From positions 63,210,884 through 63,274,883 of the forward strand of contig NC_083338.1 in NCBI RefSeq assembly GCF_019175385.1: a stretch of DNA of 64,000 bases, written 5' to 3'. The stretch comes from Lycium barbarum. Its lineage: Eukaryota > Streptophyta > Magnoliopsida > Solanales > Solanaceae. A program made the translations under genes and the position numbers. The notes beneath the pieces were generated by a model. The model had not been told where the DNA came from. It saw only the letters and a list, made by a program, of their open reading frames with translations, and did no database searches. Every line of letters begins with the position of its first letter. Positions within the stretch are counted from its first letter, which is position 1. This document shows positions 35,901 to 47,970 of the stretch, one piece after another.

Positions 35901-36169
35901 CATGGGCTTGGACCCATATCAATGGCCGGTTGGGCCTTTAATTTTTGCCCAAAAAGACTTTCAAGCCCACTTATATTTTTGACTAGTTTATGTAATTCAT
36001 GAAGCATCTTTTTCCAATTTCCAAATTTGCCCTTCGTCTTCCTCTGTATTTCCACTTCTAGACTTTTCATAAGCAACTCATGTACCATACAACATAAAGG
36101 GTGGCCTTGCTTGTTGTCTTCCCGCGATTGCCTTGAATTATCCGATTGCACAAAATGCGGGATATAACA
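32971..36169 (-). mobile_element. Element Z 5' LTR (3.2 kb)
   Basis: The full-length copy. It has CGTGAC/GTCACG end hairpin arms at 32972-32977 and 32992-32997, the double hairpin at 33403-33448, a palindrome CCGAAATTTCGG near 34940, and TGTTATATCCCG as its first bases on the minus strand at 36169. Confidence 0.95.
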
Positions 36170-36174
36170 AAGTT

Positions 36175-36189
36175 GCTCTTAATAATTTA
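36175..36189 (-). mobile_element. LTR H, piece 3 (15 bp)
   Basis: A short remnant of LTR H between the target duplication of Z and element D. Its last five bases ATTTA are D's target site. Confidence 0.75.
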
Positions 36190-36465
36190 TGTTATACCCT
36201 GTAATTATTTTGAACATCGAATTATTCGTAAGCTAATCGAACTAAGTTAAGGACGAGATTATTTTTGGGATATGAAATAAGTGTCTTTAATTCTCGATTT
36301 TAATTAGTGCACGATTTTTTATAAATTTCATTTAGTATAGAAATTTTCATGGAGATTAGGGATTAATTAACTATGATTAGATTATTAAGTGGAGATTAGT
36401 GATTAAATTAACATTAATTAAGTTAGCTAATTATATAGTTAAAGTGGGCCCCACCCGATTCTAAA

Positions 36466-36523
<58 letters not shown>

Positions 36524-38779
36524 TTAAAATGACGATTAACCATGGAGGGCACGTGTAGGGCTAGTAGGATTCATATAAATAGTCAAGCTAATGACCAAAT
36601 TTAGCATTCATTTCATTTTGTAAATTGAAGCTTAAGAGAAAGAGAAAGAAGAGCATAGCCATGGCTGCTGCTCTCGGCCAGCCATGGTTGTTGAAGAAAA
36701 AAAATATGTTTTGTTGCTTTGATTAAACTCTAAGGTGATTTTCAAGTCCAAGGACGTGATAGAAACATTGGGTATTGAATTGAGGAAGAAGAAATGGTGA
36801 AATTGGTGCAAGTGAGTGTAGAAATTGCTCCGATTAAATTAATGTAAGATTTTCTCATTTTATGGTATAATTGGATTAATGGTATTGTAATGGAAAGATT
36901 AAAATTGTATTAGCTGAAATTGGAAGTAAGAAATTGCATGAATTCGTTGATATTGGGAGTTGTAGTTGTTATGTGGAATTGTTGAGTTGAAAAGATTAAA
37001 AGTGTGGTTTATGTTCATATGTTGTTGTTCGTGTTGTTGTCGTGTTGTTGTTGATATGGCTTCTAAATTTGGAAGAAAGAAGTGTATAACGTATCGTATA
37101 CAAAGCGTATGTTGGTCTGTTTGGTGTATAATCTTAAATGTTAATGATTTGGATTGGAAAAGGATTAAGAAAGGTTATTGGGTTGTTTGAGTTGTTTATG
37201 GGATGGATTGTAAGGATATGATATGAATATTTCTATTACTGTCGTTGTTGGTATTGCTGTGATAACAAGATATTAATTGGAAGTTCGGGTTAGGCGAGTT
37301 ATATAGGGGAAATGCTGCCCGATTTCCGTTAAGTTCTTAACTAACAAAAATCCTAATCAAGAAAGTATGAACTAAAGAGTGATTCCTATAAGTGATTGGT
37401 TGTAGATTTATAAGCTAGAAAGTATAGTTTAATAACGATAGCGTTACTTTCATATTAAACAGGCTAAAGGGACGACGAAGCGAACTTGGTTACGGTTAAC
37501 CTATAACAGGTATGTAAAGCTAACCCTTCTTTCTTTTTGGCATGATCTTTACGAAACAAACAAACGACGTATATATATGACTCCAAAGAAGCTCCTACTC
37601 TTAGAGCCACTAGGATGGCTAATGTTCTTAACTTCCAGAAGCTATTTCATTATGTCTTGATACGTGTATATGATTCCAGAAGTTCTATTTTAATATAATC
37701 CGTAATGACATTTGAAAGGTACTTGATATGACTATCATCTAAATTTTCAAATGATGGTTCATTTTGATTATCTTATTGAGTCTAAGATATGATTTAATTT
37801 GCATATGGTTGCTCACTACTCTACTCGTGCATGCCTCAATACATCTTTCACTGAGTCCCGGGCCAGGATACGTTCTCGTGCACAGTTTCACTGCATTGTT
37901 CACCGAGTCCCTCACTAGAGGGTCGGGATACGTTATATATATATATATTATAATGTGATGGTGTGATGATGTGATGATGTGATTATGGCGCCAAGGATGG
38001 TATGTGGGGACCTTATTCACCGAGTCCCATAATGGGCCGGATATGATATATGATATTGATATGCATGATTTTCATTTCATAAGGCAAGTGTATTGATATT
38101 TTAAAAGTCATACTTGTTTCCGGTAATCTCTATTTCAGTTATGATCCTCTTTATTGTATTTCATCCTTTATATACTCAGAACATATCCCGTACTGACCCC
38201 CCCTTTCTTCGGGGGGCTGCGTTTCATGCCCGCAGGTACAGATAGTCGGTTTGGTGACCCTTCAGCTATGACTTCCACTCATCTCTCTTGGAGAGCTCTG
38301 TTGTTCCGGATCCTAGACTTTTGGTACAGACCTTATGATGTATGTATATGTTTGCCCAGGGGTACGGCGGGGCCCCGTCCCGTCATATTTCGCTATCGAT
38401 ACTCTTAGAGGTCTGCAGACATGTGTGTGGGTTGTATATGGATTATGATCAGCTGTGTCTGTATGGTCTGTTATGGATATTTTTGTTTGTTATGGCAGCC
38501 TTGCCGGCTTGCATATGATATCGACATGTAGTGGCAGCCTTGTCGGCTTGCGTATTATAATGATATTTAGTGGCAGCCTTGTCGGCTTACGTATTTTATT
38601 ACGTTGTGATTGGTTGTGACTTCTCAGGAGACAATTTATCATGATATATGACATTGTGAACCTTTGGGTCTTGTCAACTCCCATATTGACTATAGTGTCA
38701 GTCTGACTATGTCTAACAGGTACGTATACGAGTGTCCAGCTCGGGCACTAGTCATGGCCCACGGGGCTGGGTTGTAACA
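36190..38779 (+). mobile_element. Element D 5' LTR (2.59 kb)
   Basis: It runs from TGTTATACCCTG to GGTTGTAACA. It contains a long TA run (36468-36518), CACYGAGTCCC boxes at 37848-37872, 37899-37932 and 38013-38046, the double hairpin at 38176-38216, and three ~46-bp GGCAGCCTTGYCGGCTT repeats at 38492-38600. It is the same family as Y, H, W and G. Confidence 0.95.
38176..38216 (+). promoter_or_regulatory. Conserved double hairpin (D 5' LTR)
   Basis: Hairpin 1 is weakened by TCAGAAC opposite GTACTGA. Hairpin 2 pairs CCCCCC with GGGGGG. CTGCG and ATGCCCGCAGGTACAG follow. The 3' LTR copy (48177-48216) has the intact TCAGTAC arm. Confidence 0.6.
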
Positions 38780-38783
38780 AAAG

Positions 38784-38795
38784 TGGTATCAGAGC
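38784..38795 (+). other. Primer binding site of element D
   Basis: TGGTATCAGAGC, four bases after the LTR end. Confidence 0.92.
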
Positions 38796-38836
38796 AGTTC
38801 ATCCTCGGAGTGTCTACAGACCGTGTCTAGTAGAGT

Positions 38837-38876
38837 CTTGTTTATCGGTGTGTTGTGCACCACATCTATAAACAGG
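38837..38876 (+). promoter_or_regulatory. Leader hairpin with GTGCAC loop (element D)
   Basis: TGTTTATCGGTGTG pairs with CACATCTATAAACA (one mismatch, one G-U). The loop palindrome GTGCAC is at 38855-38860. The element has no gag, yet the hairpin is kept. Confidence 0.68.
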
Positions 38877-41800
38877 AAGCTACAGGACTTTTAGGATGTT
38901 ACCTTTCTTTCATATCTAAGATCGTGTGATAGAGCCCAGCCATAGGAAATGAAATTCCTTATACTAACCCTTGATTTCAGCTGAAGAACGGCATCGACAA
39001 AAGAAAGTGACTGATGATATTGGAAGTTACAAAGTACACAGGTAAGAAACGGTGCGAAATGATGCATGTCGGATAAGGTAAGAATATTGAAGTATGATTG
39101 AAATGTAAAGTTGAAGAATGAAAGGGAAGGTAGATAGGAAGGTATAACAGGACATATCGTTAAAGGATCAAGTACGTCTCGAGGTGTGATATATGAGGTA
39201 AGTTTCGACATCTTTATACCTTTACTTGAAATTGGGAGCCCTTTGTGGCTACGATATGAGATGATATATATGTATATATGTTGGCCCTGTGAGGCATTGT
39301 TGGTATTTCCTGCGTGCAGGTTTTGGGATAGTAAGAAATACAGAGGAAACTTTGCCGAAATTTTCCTAGAAATAAAAAGGGAATGAGATATAAGTTCGTA
39401 ATATGTCTTGAAAGGTCGTGTTAACAGTAATGATAAGATTTGACCAAGTTGTAAGTCTGACTTCGAGAAATAAAGTTAACGGTTGAATTGATAGTAATAG
39501 TAACTATGAGGTTGATATCAATATGGTAAATTTATCATGTTGGGTTAAAGCTTTAAGAGATACCCTCCATGTTATCCGTAAGAGGCATCATTCTTATTTG
39601 GGAAATTTTATCACGAAGAAGCAAATATGAGCAACAAAGTTTGGAATTCATTTGAACGGACCAGAATATTTTCCAGGCACATTTTACCTTAGAAAAAGCT
39701 CATGTTAAAGAGCAAAAACGTCCAGAAATTAAGTTTCATTTTTATTTGAAGAGTACAAAGCATACAGCAAGTAGTTTATGACCTAAATAGTTCATTTACG
39801 ACCCAAGAATAAATTTGGAGGTAAACTATGTGAATCAAGCATTAGAAGTCCCGTGGTGCTTGTCGGATTCTAGTTCGTCTTCTTGTGGTGGTTTTGGAGA
39901 ATGCTTCATGGTGACGTAATCTTGGAGTTGGAGCATTCTTGTATTTTTGAGGTAACATTTCATCATATCTTTATGTCCTTGAGTTTATTAGTTCTTAATC
40001 AACTAATTGGAGATGGAATGTTTAGAAGGAAAACTCAAACTTGTGGGCTGTTTTAGATCATGTGTTCCATGTGTTGTTGATGAAGTGCTAGGATAATTTG
40101 GAAGGGCTTGAGATATAAGAGATGATTTAGAAAAGGCTAGCAAATCTTAATAGGGTATTATATTGAGGTATCACTGAATGGACAAACAGGGATAAATTAC
40201 GATGAGTTTATAGTTAGAAGAAATAACAGTATGATTGAGACAAGGGTACAGAGGAAGAAGAATTGCGACAAATATGAATGTATTGGTAAGATGGCTTGTG
40301 AGGCATTGAGGTTAAGATTAACCAGAAAGGGTAAAAGGTTAGGTAAGCCTACTCCACAGAGTGTGATTAAACCATAGTCAACCATAGTCAGAATCGTGAA
40401 TAAGGTTAAAAAAAACGGAGGAGAGAGTGTTACATTATGGGATTGGTTACGAACAGGATATAATGCGCATATAATGAGGATTGTTATGAGAATGATTAAA
40501 GCCCATTGAGGAAGTGACTAAAAGATATGACGTGATCTATGTGACTAAAGTATAAAGGCAAATGTGAAATGGAAAGGCAAGGTATAGAACGAATGAGAAA
40601 GACATATAAAGTTCTATAAGGAAAGTTCAGAATAAAGATTATGCGATAACGGAAATGAAAGCGAGCACAAGAAAAGAAGGAGGTAAGTAAAAGAAGGAAA
40701 TAAGAAAGATGAGTAACGAAGCAGAATGAGTGCCAGAAAATAACTGGTATGATAAGAACAAATAGGGATGAACAGAATATGTTTTAAATGAGAAAGGGAT
40801 TATGCAGCAGTAGTGTTTTCCGAAGGTTACAGAGGTAGCATGAGATTCCTCGTGTACAGAATAAAAGATGGATATAGACTGGAGAAATGGTAAGAGAATT
40901 CAAAAGGAAACACCTAAGATAGACGTGATAAATTGAGTACGAGTACAGAACAAAAGGGAAATATATAGCTATGAACTTAAAGGTGTAATACGACGACAAG
41001 GTGATAAGATAAGACCATTATTAAGACGAACTTGATATGATTTTGAGTAAGTTAGAAGCCAGTGTTGGGTACACAACAAGGGTAAAAGAGCATACGGTAC
41101 AAAGGAGTACTGCGTATATGATTTCACCTCGGAAATAGTGAAATCCTTAAAGCACAAGGACTGTAGGCCTGAGGAACAAATAATGTGTTGTAAATTTATT
41201 AAAGGGAACAGATGATATAGGTTGGGATAAAGATAATATTACAAGAACTTTGGACACTTATCATCGGAATATAAGTGCTATCTAATTGAGAATCTGGAAT
41301 GACTACAAGTACTAGTTAATTATTGATTGGAGTAAGTGGAATGTGGCCTTGGATGAGTTGCTACATTGGTTACATTACTCGAGTACAGATTATCTGATGA
41401 GATTTTGCACTATATATAGAAAGGTTCTCGTCGCTTCATGATTTTGTTGAGGTTTCGTACATGAATAATGAAAGTCATAAATTATAAAGAAAAGATATGG
41501 ATATGGTACAGTGTGCCTAGTGAATTAAAAAAAAAGGGGCGGGGGGGGGGGGGGGGGGGGGGGATCAGATGAATTTGAAGATTGGAAATAGGGACGTAGA
41601 GTGGAATATAAACAGATAATGGTATAAGTACACCCTTAAGAGGGAAGCAGGTGAGAGAAATGCAAGTATAAGATGGAAACAATCGACACTGCAATATATT
41701 CGATATGGATACTTAAACTTCAAATGAGATCCCTTGCTGAAACAAGTTGGTAAGATTTGAAAGCCATCAATAAACGGATAGAAGTCAGGATGGTATTTGA

Positions 41801-43469
41801 TATAGTGCTGAGAATTATTTGTAAAAGATCTTGAATGATATGACATTACAAAGTAGGTGCTTATAAAAAGAAAGAGTACGACAAGAGAATGGTAACGAGT
41901 AACTTAAGAGGTATTATAAAGGACAGCAATGCTATACTAGATTAGAGGTTAAGATTTGGCAATAGGGTTGTGCGCTAATGATATTGCGACTTATAAGGAA
42001 CAAAGTGAAAGGATAGAAAATCTCCTATAGCAGGATGTGAGAGAGTCAAAGGGGTGAATAAAGGAAGGGAAAGGAGTATGACAAGATAGGCTACGAGCGA
42101 GTTTTAGTACAAATAAGATATGTAAAGCAGAATGAACCAGGAGAAGGAAAGACTATGACTAAGATTGGATGTACTTTGTACAAATTATACAAGAATAGTT
42201 ATACAACCTACGAGTATTTGTATGCTAAGAACAAGACCAAGTGATTACTTGATAAGAAGAGTAAGGATTCGGTAATAACAATGCGGTTGCGATATTTTGG
42301 GTACATCAAGGAAAGGTGTGAGATGGTTTGAGGCAAAATTTCTGAGATAGAATTAATACTGAGGGCAAATAGGACATGGCCATAGTTGAGCCCCGATACC
42401 ATTGAAAGCTACGAGAGGAGAATTCAAGGTAAAGCATAAAGAGTAGTGAAATGGCGCTAAGGTATTTCCTGGGATAATTTGAGCACCTTCATATATTCGT
42501 GTAAAGATTGCAACATAATGTGTGACAGGAAAACTAGAAACAAAATCTGAGTAAAGGGGCAATAGAATATGCCTAAAGTGTTACAAGTTGGATTAAGGGA
42601 AGTTGTGAAATAGTTTAACCGAGACGATCAGAACAAGCGGGTCACTGGTCACTGAATGACAGTGAATTTATATGTCAAATCAAAAGAAATTCTTTCAGAA
42701 TTATACCAGTTAATAATAGACAGATCACAGAGCGGCTATGTGAAGTTATTATATGGGGAAACTTCAGTGCTACTTGATAACCAACTCTAAAGATGGAGAT
42801 TAAGAGCTAAAAGCAAAGTGACAGTTAAAACTGTTTTAAAGAGAAAGTCGAGAAGTGACACATGATGCGGAAGATTTCAGAATATGGACTGTAACAGTAG
42901 AGCGATGTAAAGTTATTGAAGTAAAATAATATTACGCCTTAGGGAAATTTCATTTTATTCGTAGAGTTACGAAGGGCCTACAGGTTATCAGAGGCATAAA
43001 TACCCCAAAGATTGTAAAGTCTAATGAATCGATGAGAAACATCTGCACGTTATAAAATCTTAATTAAGGATTAAGAGGTAAGATGAAGTGAACGATACAT
43101 CTTAAGAGAGTAACTATAGGAGAAGAAAGAGAGCTGAGTTATGACTGAGAGCACCATGAATACAAGTCAGAATCAATCAGTGCCAGTACAACTGAACAGT
43201 ATGCATACAAGAGAGAAAGTAACATTTCAGCAGAAGCGCTCGCAATACAACTGATAATCGACTGCGAAATAAGGACGAGAGTAAAGACAACGACGTGGGA
43301 TTATTGCCTCGCGAGGCGAGAGAAAGAGGAAATATTACAGGAATGGTTACTTAGAGACCTGGAATGCATTATAGTGAATTAAAGGGAATCGACCAATGAA
43401 AGAGGCATGTGAAGGGCATAATTAAATAAGAGAATACTTGAGAAAGTATTGAGAGTTCAGGACCAGTTT
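38877..43469 (+). other. Coding-free internal region of element D
   Basis: After a leader shared with A (to about 38935) there is no Gag, RT or integrase similarity in any frame. 39335-40080 aligns with the reverse complement of 59990-60550 in element C, including GAGATACCCTCC, GACCTAAATAG-like text and AATTGGAGATGGAATG. The remainder to the PPT is purine-rich on the + strand with many short frames, and I recognise none. A G23 run is at 41541-41563. Confidence 0.75.
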
Positions 43470-43505
43470 AACATTCGAGGACGAATGTTCCAAAGGGGGG
43501 AAGGA
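43470..43505 (+). promoter_or_regulatory. Pre-PPT hairpin and polypurine tract (element D)
   Basis: AACATTC (43470-43476), GAGGAC, GAATGTT (43483-43489), then AAAGGGGGGAAGGA (43492-43505) directly before the 3' LTR. Confidence 0.87.
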
Positions 43506-45188
43506 TGTTATACCCCGTAATTTTTTTGAACGTCGAATTATTCGTAAGCTAATCGACCTAAGTTAAGGACGAGATTATTTTTGGGATATGAAATAAGTGC
43601 CTTTAATTCTCGATTTTAATTAGTGCACGATTTGTTTATAAATTTCAATTAGTATAGAAATATTAATGGAGATTAGGGATTAATTAGCTATGATTAGATT
43701 ATTAAGTGGAGATTAGTGATTAAATTAAGATAGCTAATTATATAGTTAAAGTGGGCCCCACCCGATTCTAAAAAAAACAATTATATTAAAATGATGATTC
43801 ACCATGGAGGGCACGTGTAGGGCTAGTAGGATTCATATAAATAGTCAAGCTAATGACCAAATTTAGCATTCATTTCATTTTGCAAATTGAAGCTTAAGAG
43901 AAAGAGAAAGAAGAGCATAGCCATGGCTGCTGCTCTCGGCCAGCCATGGTTGTTGAAGAAAAAAAATATGTTTTGTTGCTTTGATTAAATTCTAAGGTGA
44001 TTTTCAAGTCCAAGGAGGTGATAGCAACATTGGGTATTGAATTGAGGAAGAAGAAATGGTGAAATTGGTGCAAGTGAGTGTAGAAATTGCTCCGATTAAA
44101 TTAAGGTAAGATTTTCTCATTTTATGGTATAATTGGTTTATTGGTATTGTAATGGAAAGATTAAAATTGTATTAGATGAAATTGGAAGTAAGAAATTGCA
44201 TGAATTCGTTGATATTGGGAGTTGTAGTTGTTATGTGGAATTGTTGAGTTGAAAAGATTAAAAGTGTGGTTTATGTTCATATGTTGTTATTCGTGTTGTT
44301 GTCGTGTTGTCATTGATATGGCTTCTAAATTTGGAAGAAAGAAGTGTATAACGTATCGTATACGTATGTTGGTCTGTTTGGTGTATAATCTTAAATGTTA
44401 ATGATTTGGATTGGAAAAGGATTAAGAAAGGTTATTGGGTTGTTTGAGTTGTTTATGGGCTGGATTGTAAGGATATGATATGAATATTTCTATTACTGTC
44501 ATTGTTGGTATTGCTGTGATAATAGGAGATTAATTGGAAGTTCGGTTTAGGCGAGTTATATAGGGGAAATGCTGCCCGATTTCCGTTAAGTTCTTAACTA
44601 ACAAAAATCCTAATCAAGAAAGTATGAACTAAAGAATGATTCCTATAAGTGATTGGTTGTAGATTTATAAGCTAGAAAGTATAGTTTACTAACGATAGCG
44701 TTACTTTCATATTAAATAGGCTAAAGGGACGACGAAACGAACTTGGTTACGGTTAACCTATAACAGGTATGTAAAGCTAACCCTTCTTTCTTTTTGGCAT
44801 GATCTTTACGAAACAAACAGACGACGTATATATATGACTCCAAAGAAGCTCCTACTCTTAGAGCCGCTAGGATGGCTAATGTTCTTAACTTCCAGAAGCT
44901 ATTTTATTATGTCTTGATACGTGTATATGATTCCAGAAGTTCTATTTTAATATAATCCGTAGTGACATTCGAAAGGTACTTGATATGACTATCGTCTAAA
45001 TTTTCAAATGATGGTTCATTTTGATTATCTTATTGAGTCTGAGATATGATTTAATTTGCATATGGTTGCTCACTACTCTACTCGTGCATGCCTCAATACG
45101 TCTTTCACTGAGTCCCGGGCCAGGATACGTTCTCGTGCACAGTTTCACTGCATTGTTCATCGAGTCCCACACTAGAGGGTCGGGATAC

Positions 45189-45243
<55 letters not shown>

Positions 45244-45248
45244 GGTGT

Positions 45249-47970
45249 GATGATGTCACGACCCAGCTGGGGGCCGCGACGGGTACCCGGGGCTAACCAC
45301 CGAGCACCGCTCGCTCTATGACTTATTCTACTAATTTAATGCTCTTTTAATCAATTTATATTCAAATCATAAAGAAATCATCTTTCGCTTGAAACATAAA
45401 TGCTTTCATAAACATAAGCTATCAAAATAATATGCACGTATATGTATATAACTTTGGGAGACCCCATAGCCCACATACGTATCTACGAGCCTCTACTGGA
45501 GAACTAGACATATACAAATATATACAAAAGCATAGCCCGACGGGAACCTCCGAAATAGTGGAGTGCCCCTGTAAATCTGGTGATAGCTCCTATAAGTCTG
45601 CGCCGCCTCTCTGTCTACCTGTGGGCATGAACACAGCGTCCAAAGAAAACGGACGTCAGTACGAATATTGTACTGAGTATGTAAGGCATAACAATGGAAA
45701 TACATCAATGAGATAAAGGAAACATCAATAAGGATCAACTGTATGTGACTGTCTCGTATAGAAGAAATAGCACATGCTGACTTACTTCATATCCATCATC
45801 ATATCATATATTGTTGCGGAACGTGCAGCCCGATCCATGTATCATCATATATATACATATATTTGTTAGTGCCGAGGAACGTACGGCCCGATCGATAAAT
45901 AATATAGTATGTTAGTGCCGAGGAACGTACGGCCCGATCCATCACCCATATACCCCGCGTCCGGGCACCCCGCGTCCGGGATGGAATCATGATATGCCAG
46001 CTGTACAGGTGGCTATGCGTCTATAGCGCCTCACCTTTCCCCACTTCCCCTGAAAACATTTTCATATCATATACATATATATACATAATATACGTAGCAT
46101 GCATGAGGGCTCAAGGAAAGTTATGCTCCTGCCGGAGTGACGTAAGGTCGAACACCTCCGCTTATATTATGGATTAATCATGATCGTCATGTCTCGCCTT
46201 GAAGGGACAATCATCATAAGGCGAGAATATCAACGAAAGCTAATATAAAGAGAACAGAGTAGGGTCGTAATCTTGTAAGAAGTCATTCTGTATACTTTTG
46301 GAAATCTTAAAGGAAATATAGTAGTCATCCATGAATAAAATTGAGAAGTCAAGAAATAGCTCAATATTCTTACACCGTCATTGAATTCACAACTTGGAAC
46401 CTTTAAACATGAAACCGTCTCATCGTAGTCATCATAGGAAAATATTCTCATCTTTGGCATCATTGTAATCATGATAAAATAATATGTCCATTATTGTTCT
46501 CATAAGAGCTTACAAACTCGTAAACCTTCGCTTTGGAACGATGCAGGCATTTGGAAAACATTTACGGGTTATCAAGGAAGGAATCATGCTTTGGAATCAT
46601 AAACTTCTAACTTTTGAAATTAAGGAAGTCATGGAAGCATTTATTAATTCGCAACTTAGGAATCATGCCTTTGAAAGAAAGGGACAAGCCTTAACATACC
46701 TTGTTTGCTTAGCTACATATCGTTCACTTGCTCTTCTTCAATATCGTGTTGTTACCTTCATAAGGGAATTCGAATTATCATTAGTTGATGGACTATAAGA
46801 ACGCGTCGCTATTTCTAAAGAAAATTGGGCGGCACTTCCTTTGTTTATTCTACTTTTCCCATGTTCTATATCAACATCCAACATTCACCACAATATCACA
46901 ATCAACAAACATCATTTACATGCCCTCATCACATTCCACCAATTTCCTCCAATTTTCCCCATATTTATCCATATAGCTTATTATCGTGTTTCCGCACCTT
47001 TAATACTTATTTCATGATAAAAGCAGCATTTCTAGCATATTCATAACTATAACACCTCAACTTCCATGATTTAATTCCATCATTATTCACTAGTGGCACT
47101 ATTCACCCTTTTAAGACCCATTTTCCATGTCTTTCTACAATTCAAGCTTTCCTTAGTCTTCTAACACTTAAATAACTTGATAAAGTCATAAAACATACCT
47201 TGGATGGTGATTGAACAAACCTTGAGTTGAAATACTTCACTTTCACAAAACCCTAGTTCCACCATCTAGGGAATTTCTTGGCTTAAATGAACAATGAGGA
47301 GTTCCACACTCTTAATTCTTCTAATTTGGTTGTTATTGATCTTGATTCTTACTTGAATTCTTGGTTTAGAAGTGTGTGGGAGGTTCTAGAGAGAGAGAGG
47401 ATCGTGTAGGAGAAAATGGGAAATGAAAATGAAACTTTGGATCATATTTTTATAAAACACACTTCAGTCCCGATGTCATTATACGGTCCGTATAACTGAC
47501 CGTAAAATGGACTCAGTGATCGCCCCTCTCTGTGACCATTTGACGATCCATTTGACGGGTCGTATAATCGTTATGCGGTCCGTATAATTCACCGTAAAAC
47601 TGACCTTCTCTCAACCTCATTCTGTGACACTTTGACGATTCATTTTACGGACCGTCAAACCGTTATACGGTCCATATAGTACACCGTAAAACTCACCCTT
47701 CAGTCAGTCTCTTCTGTGACGCTTCTGCGGTCCGTATAATGGACCGTAAAACACTTTTACGGTTCGTATAATGGACCGTATACTCCCAGTTCACTGAATC
47801 TTATTTTCTTTACTTTGTTTCATTTCCGATCCTTATGGAACCTTCTTAAAAGTTGTTCAACTCCTCGATACCAATCTACGGGACCTTATTACTTGCCTTC
47901 GAAATGCCACACACACATTTTATCCTTATTAGCCTATTTTGCACATGCTAACGGAAAAATTAACAGATGA
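45249..47970 (-). mobile_element. Solo LTR F with GATGA target duplication
   Basis: The LTR is 45254-47965 (2712 bp), same family as B (TGTCACGACCCAGCT... outer end, double hairpin with GTCC/GGAC at 45634-45678). GATGA flanks both sides (45249-45253, 47966-47970). No internal domain is present. Confidence 0.95.
47470..47790 (-). repeat. ACGGNCCGT palindrome array in LTR F
   Basis: Alternating TATACGGTCCGTATAA and GACCGTAAAA-type half-sites lie 175-490 bp from the LTR start, in the same place as in LTR B. Confidence 0.8.

Larger units (their letters stand above)
28014..36169 (-). mobile_element. Element Z, gag-only Tekay derivative, AAGTT duplication
   Basis: This is a complete insertion: 5' LTR 32971-36169, PBS 32955-32966, broken gag, a 5S-like module, PPT and 3' LTR 28014-30545, flanked by AAGTT at 28009-28013 and 36170-36174. 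pol is absent. The two LTRs differ by roughly 1-2% in the first 900 bp by eye, so it is among the youngest insertions here. Confidence 0.95.

Noticed and set aside
37764..37958. A frame starting MIILLSLRYDL that recurs at 45021 and 52511
   Set aside because: It is repeated LTR sequence of the D/Y/G family; it runs through the CACCGAGTCCC boxes and TA runs and is disrupted in other copies.
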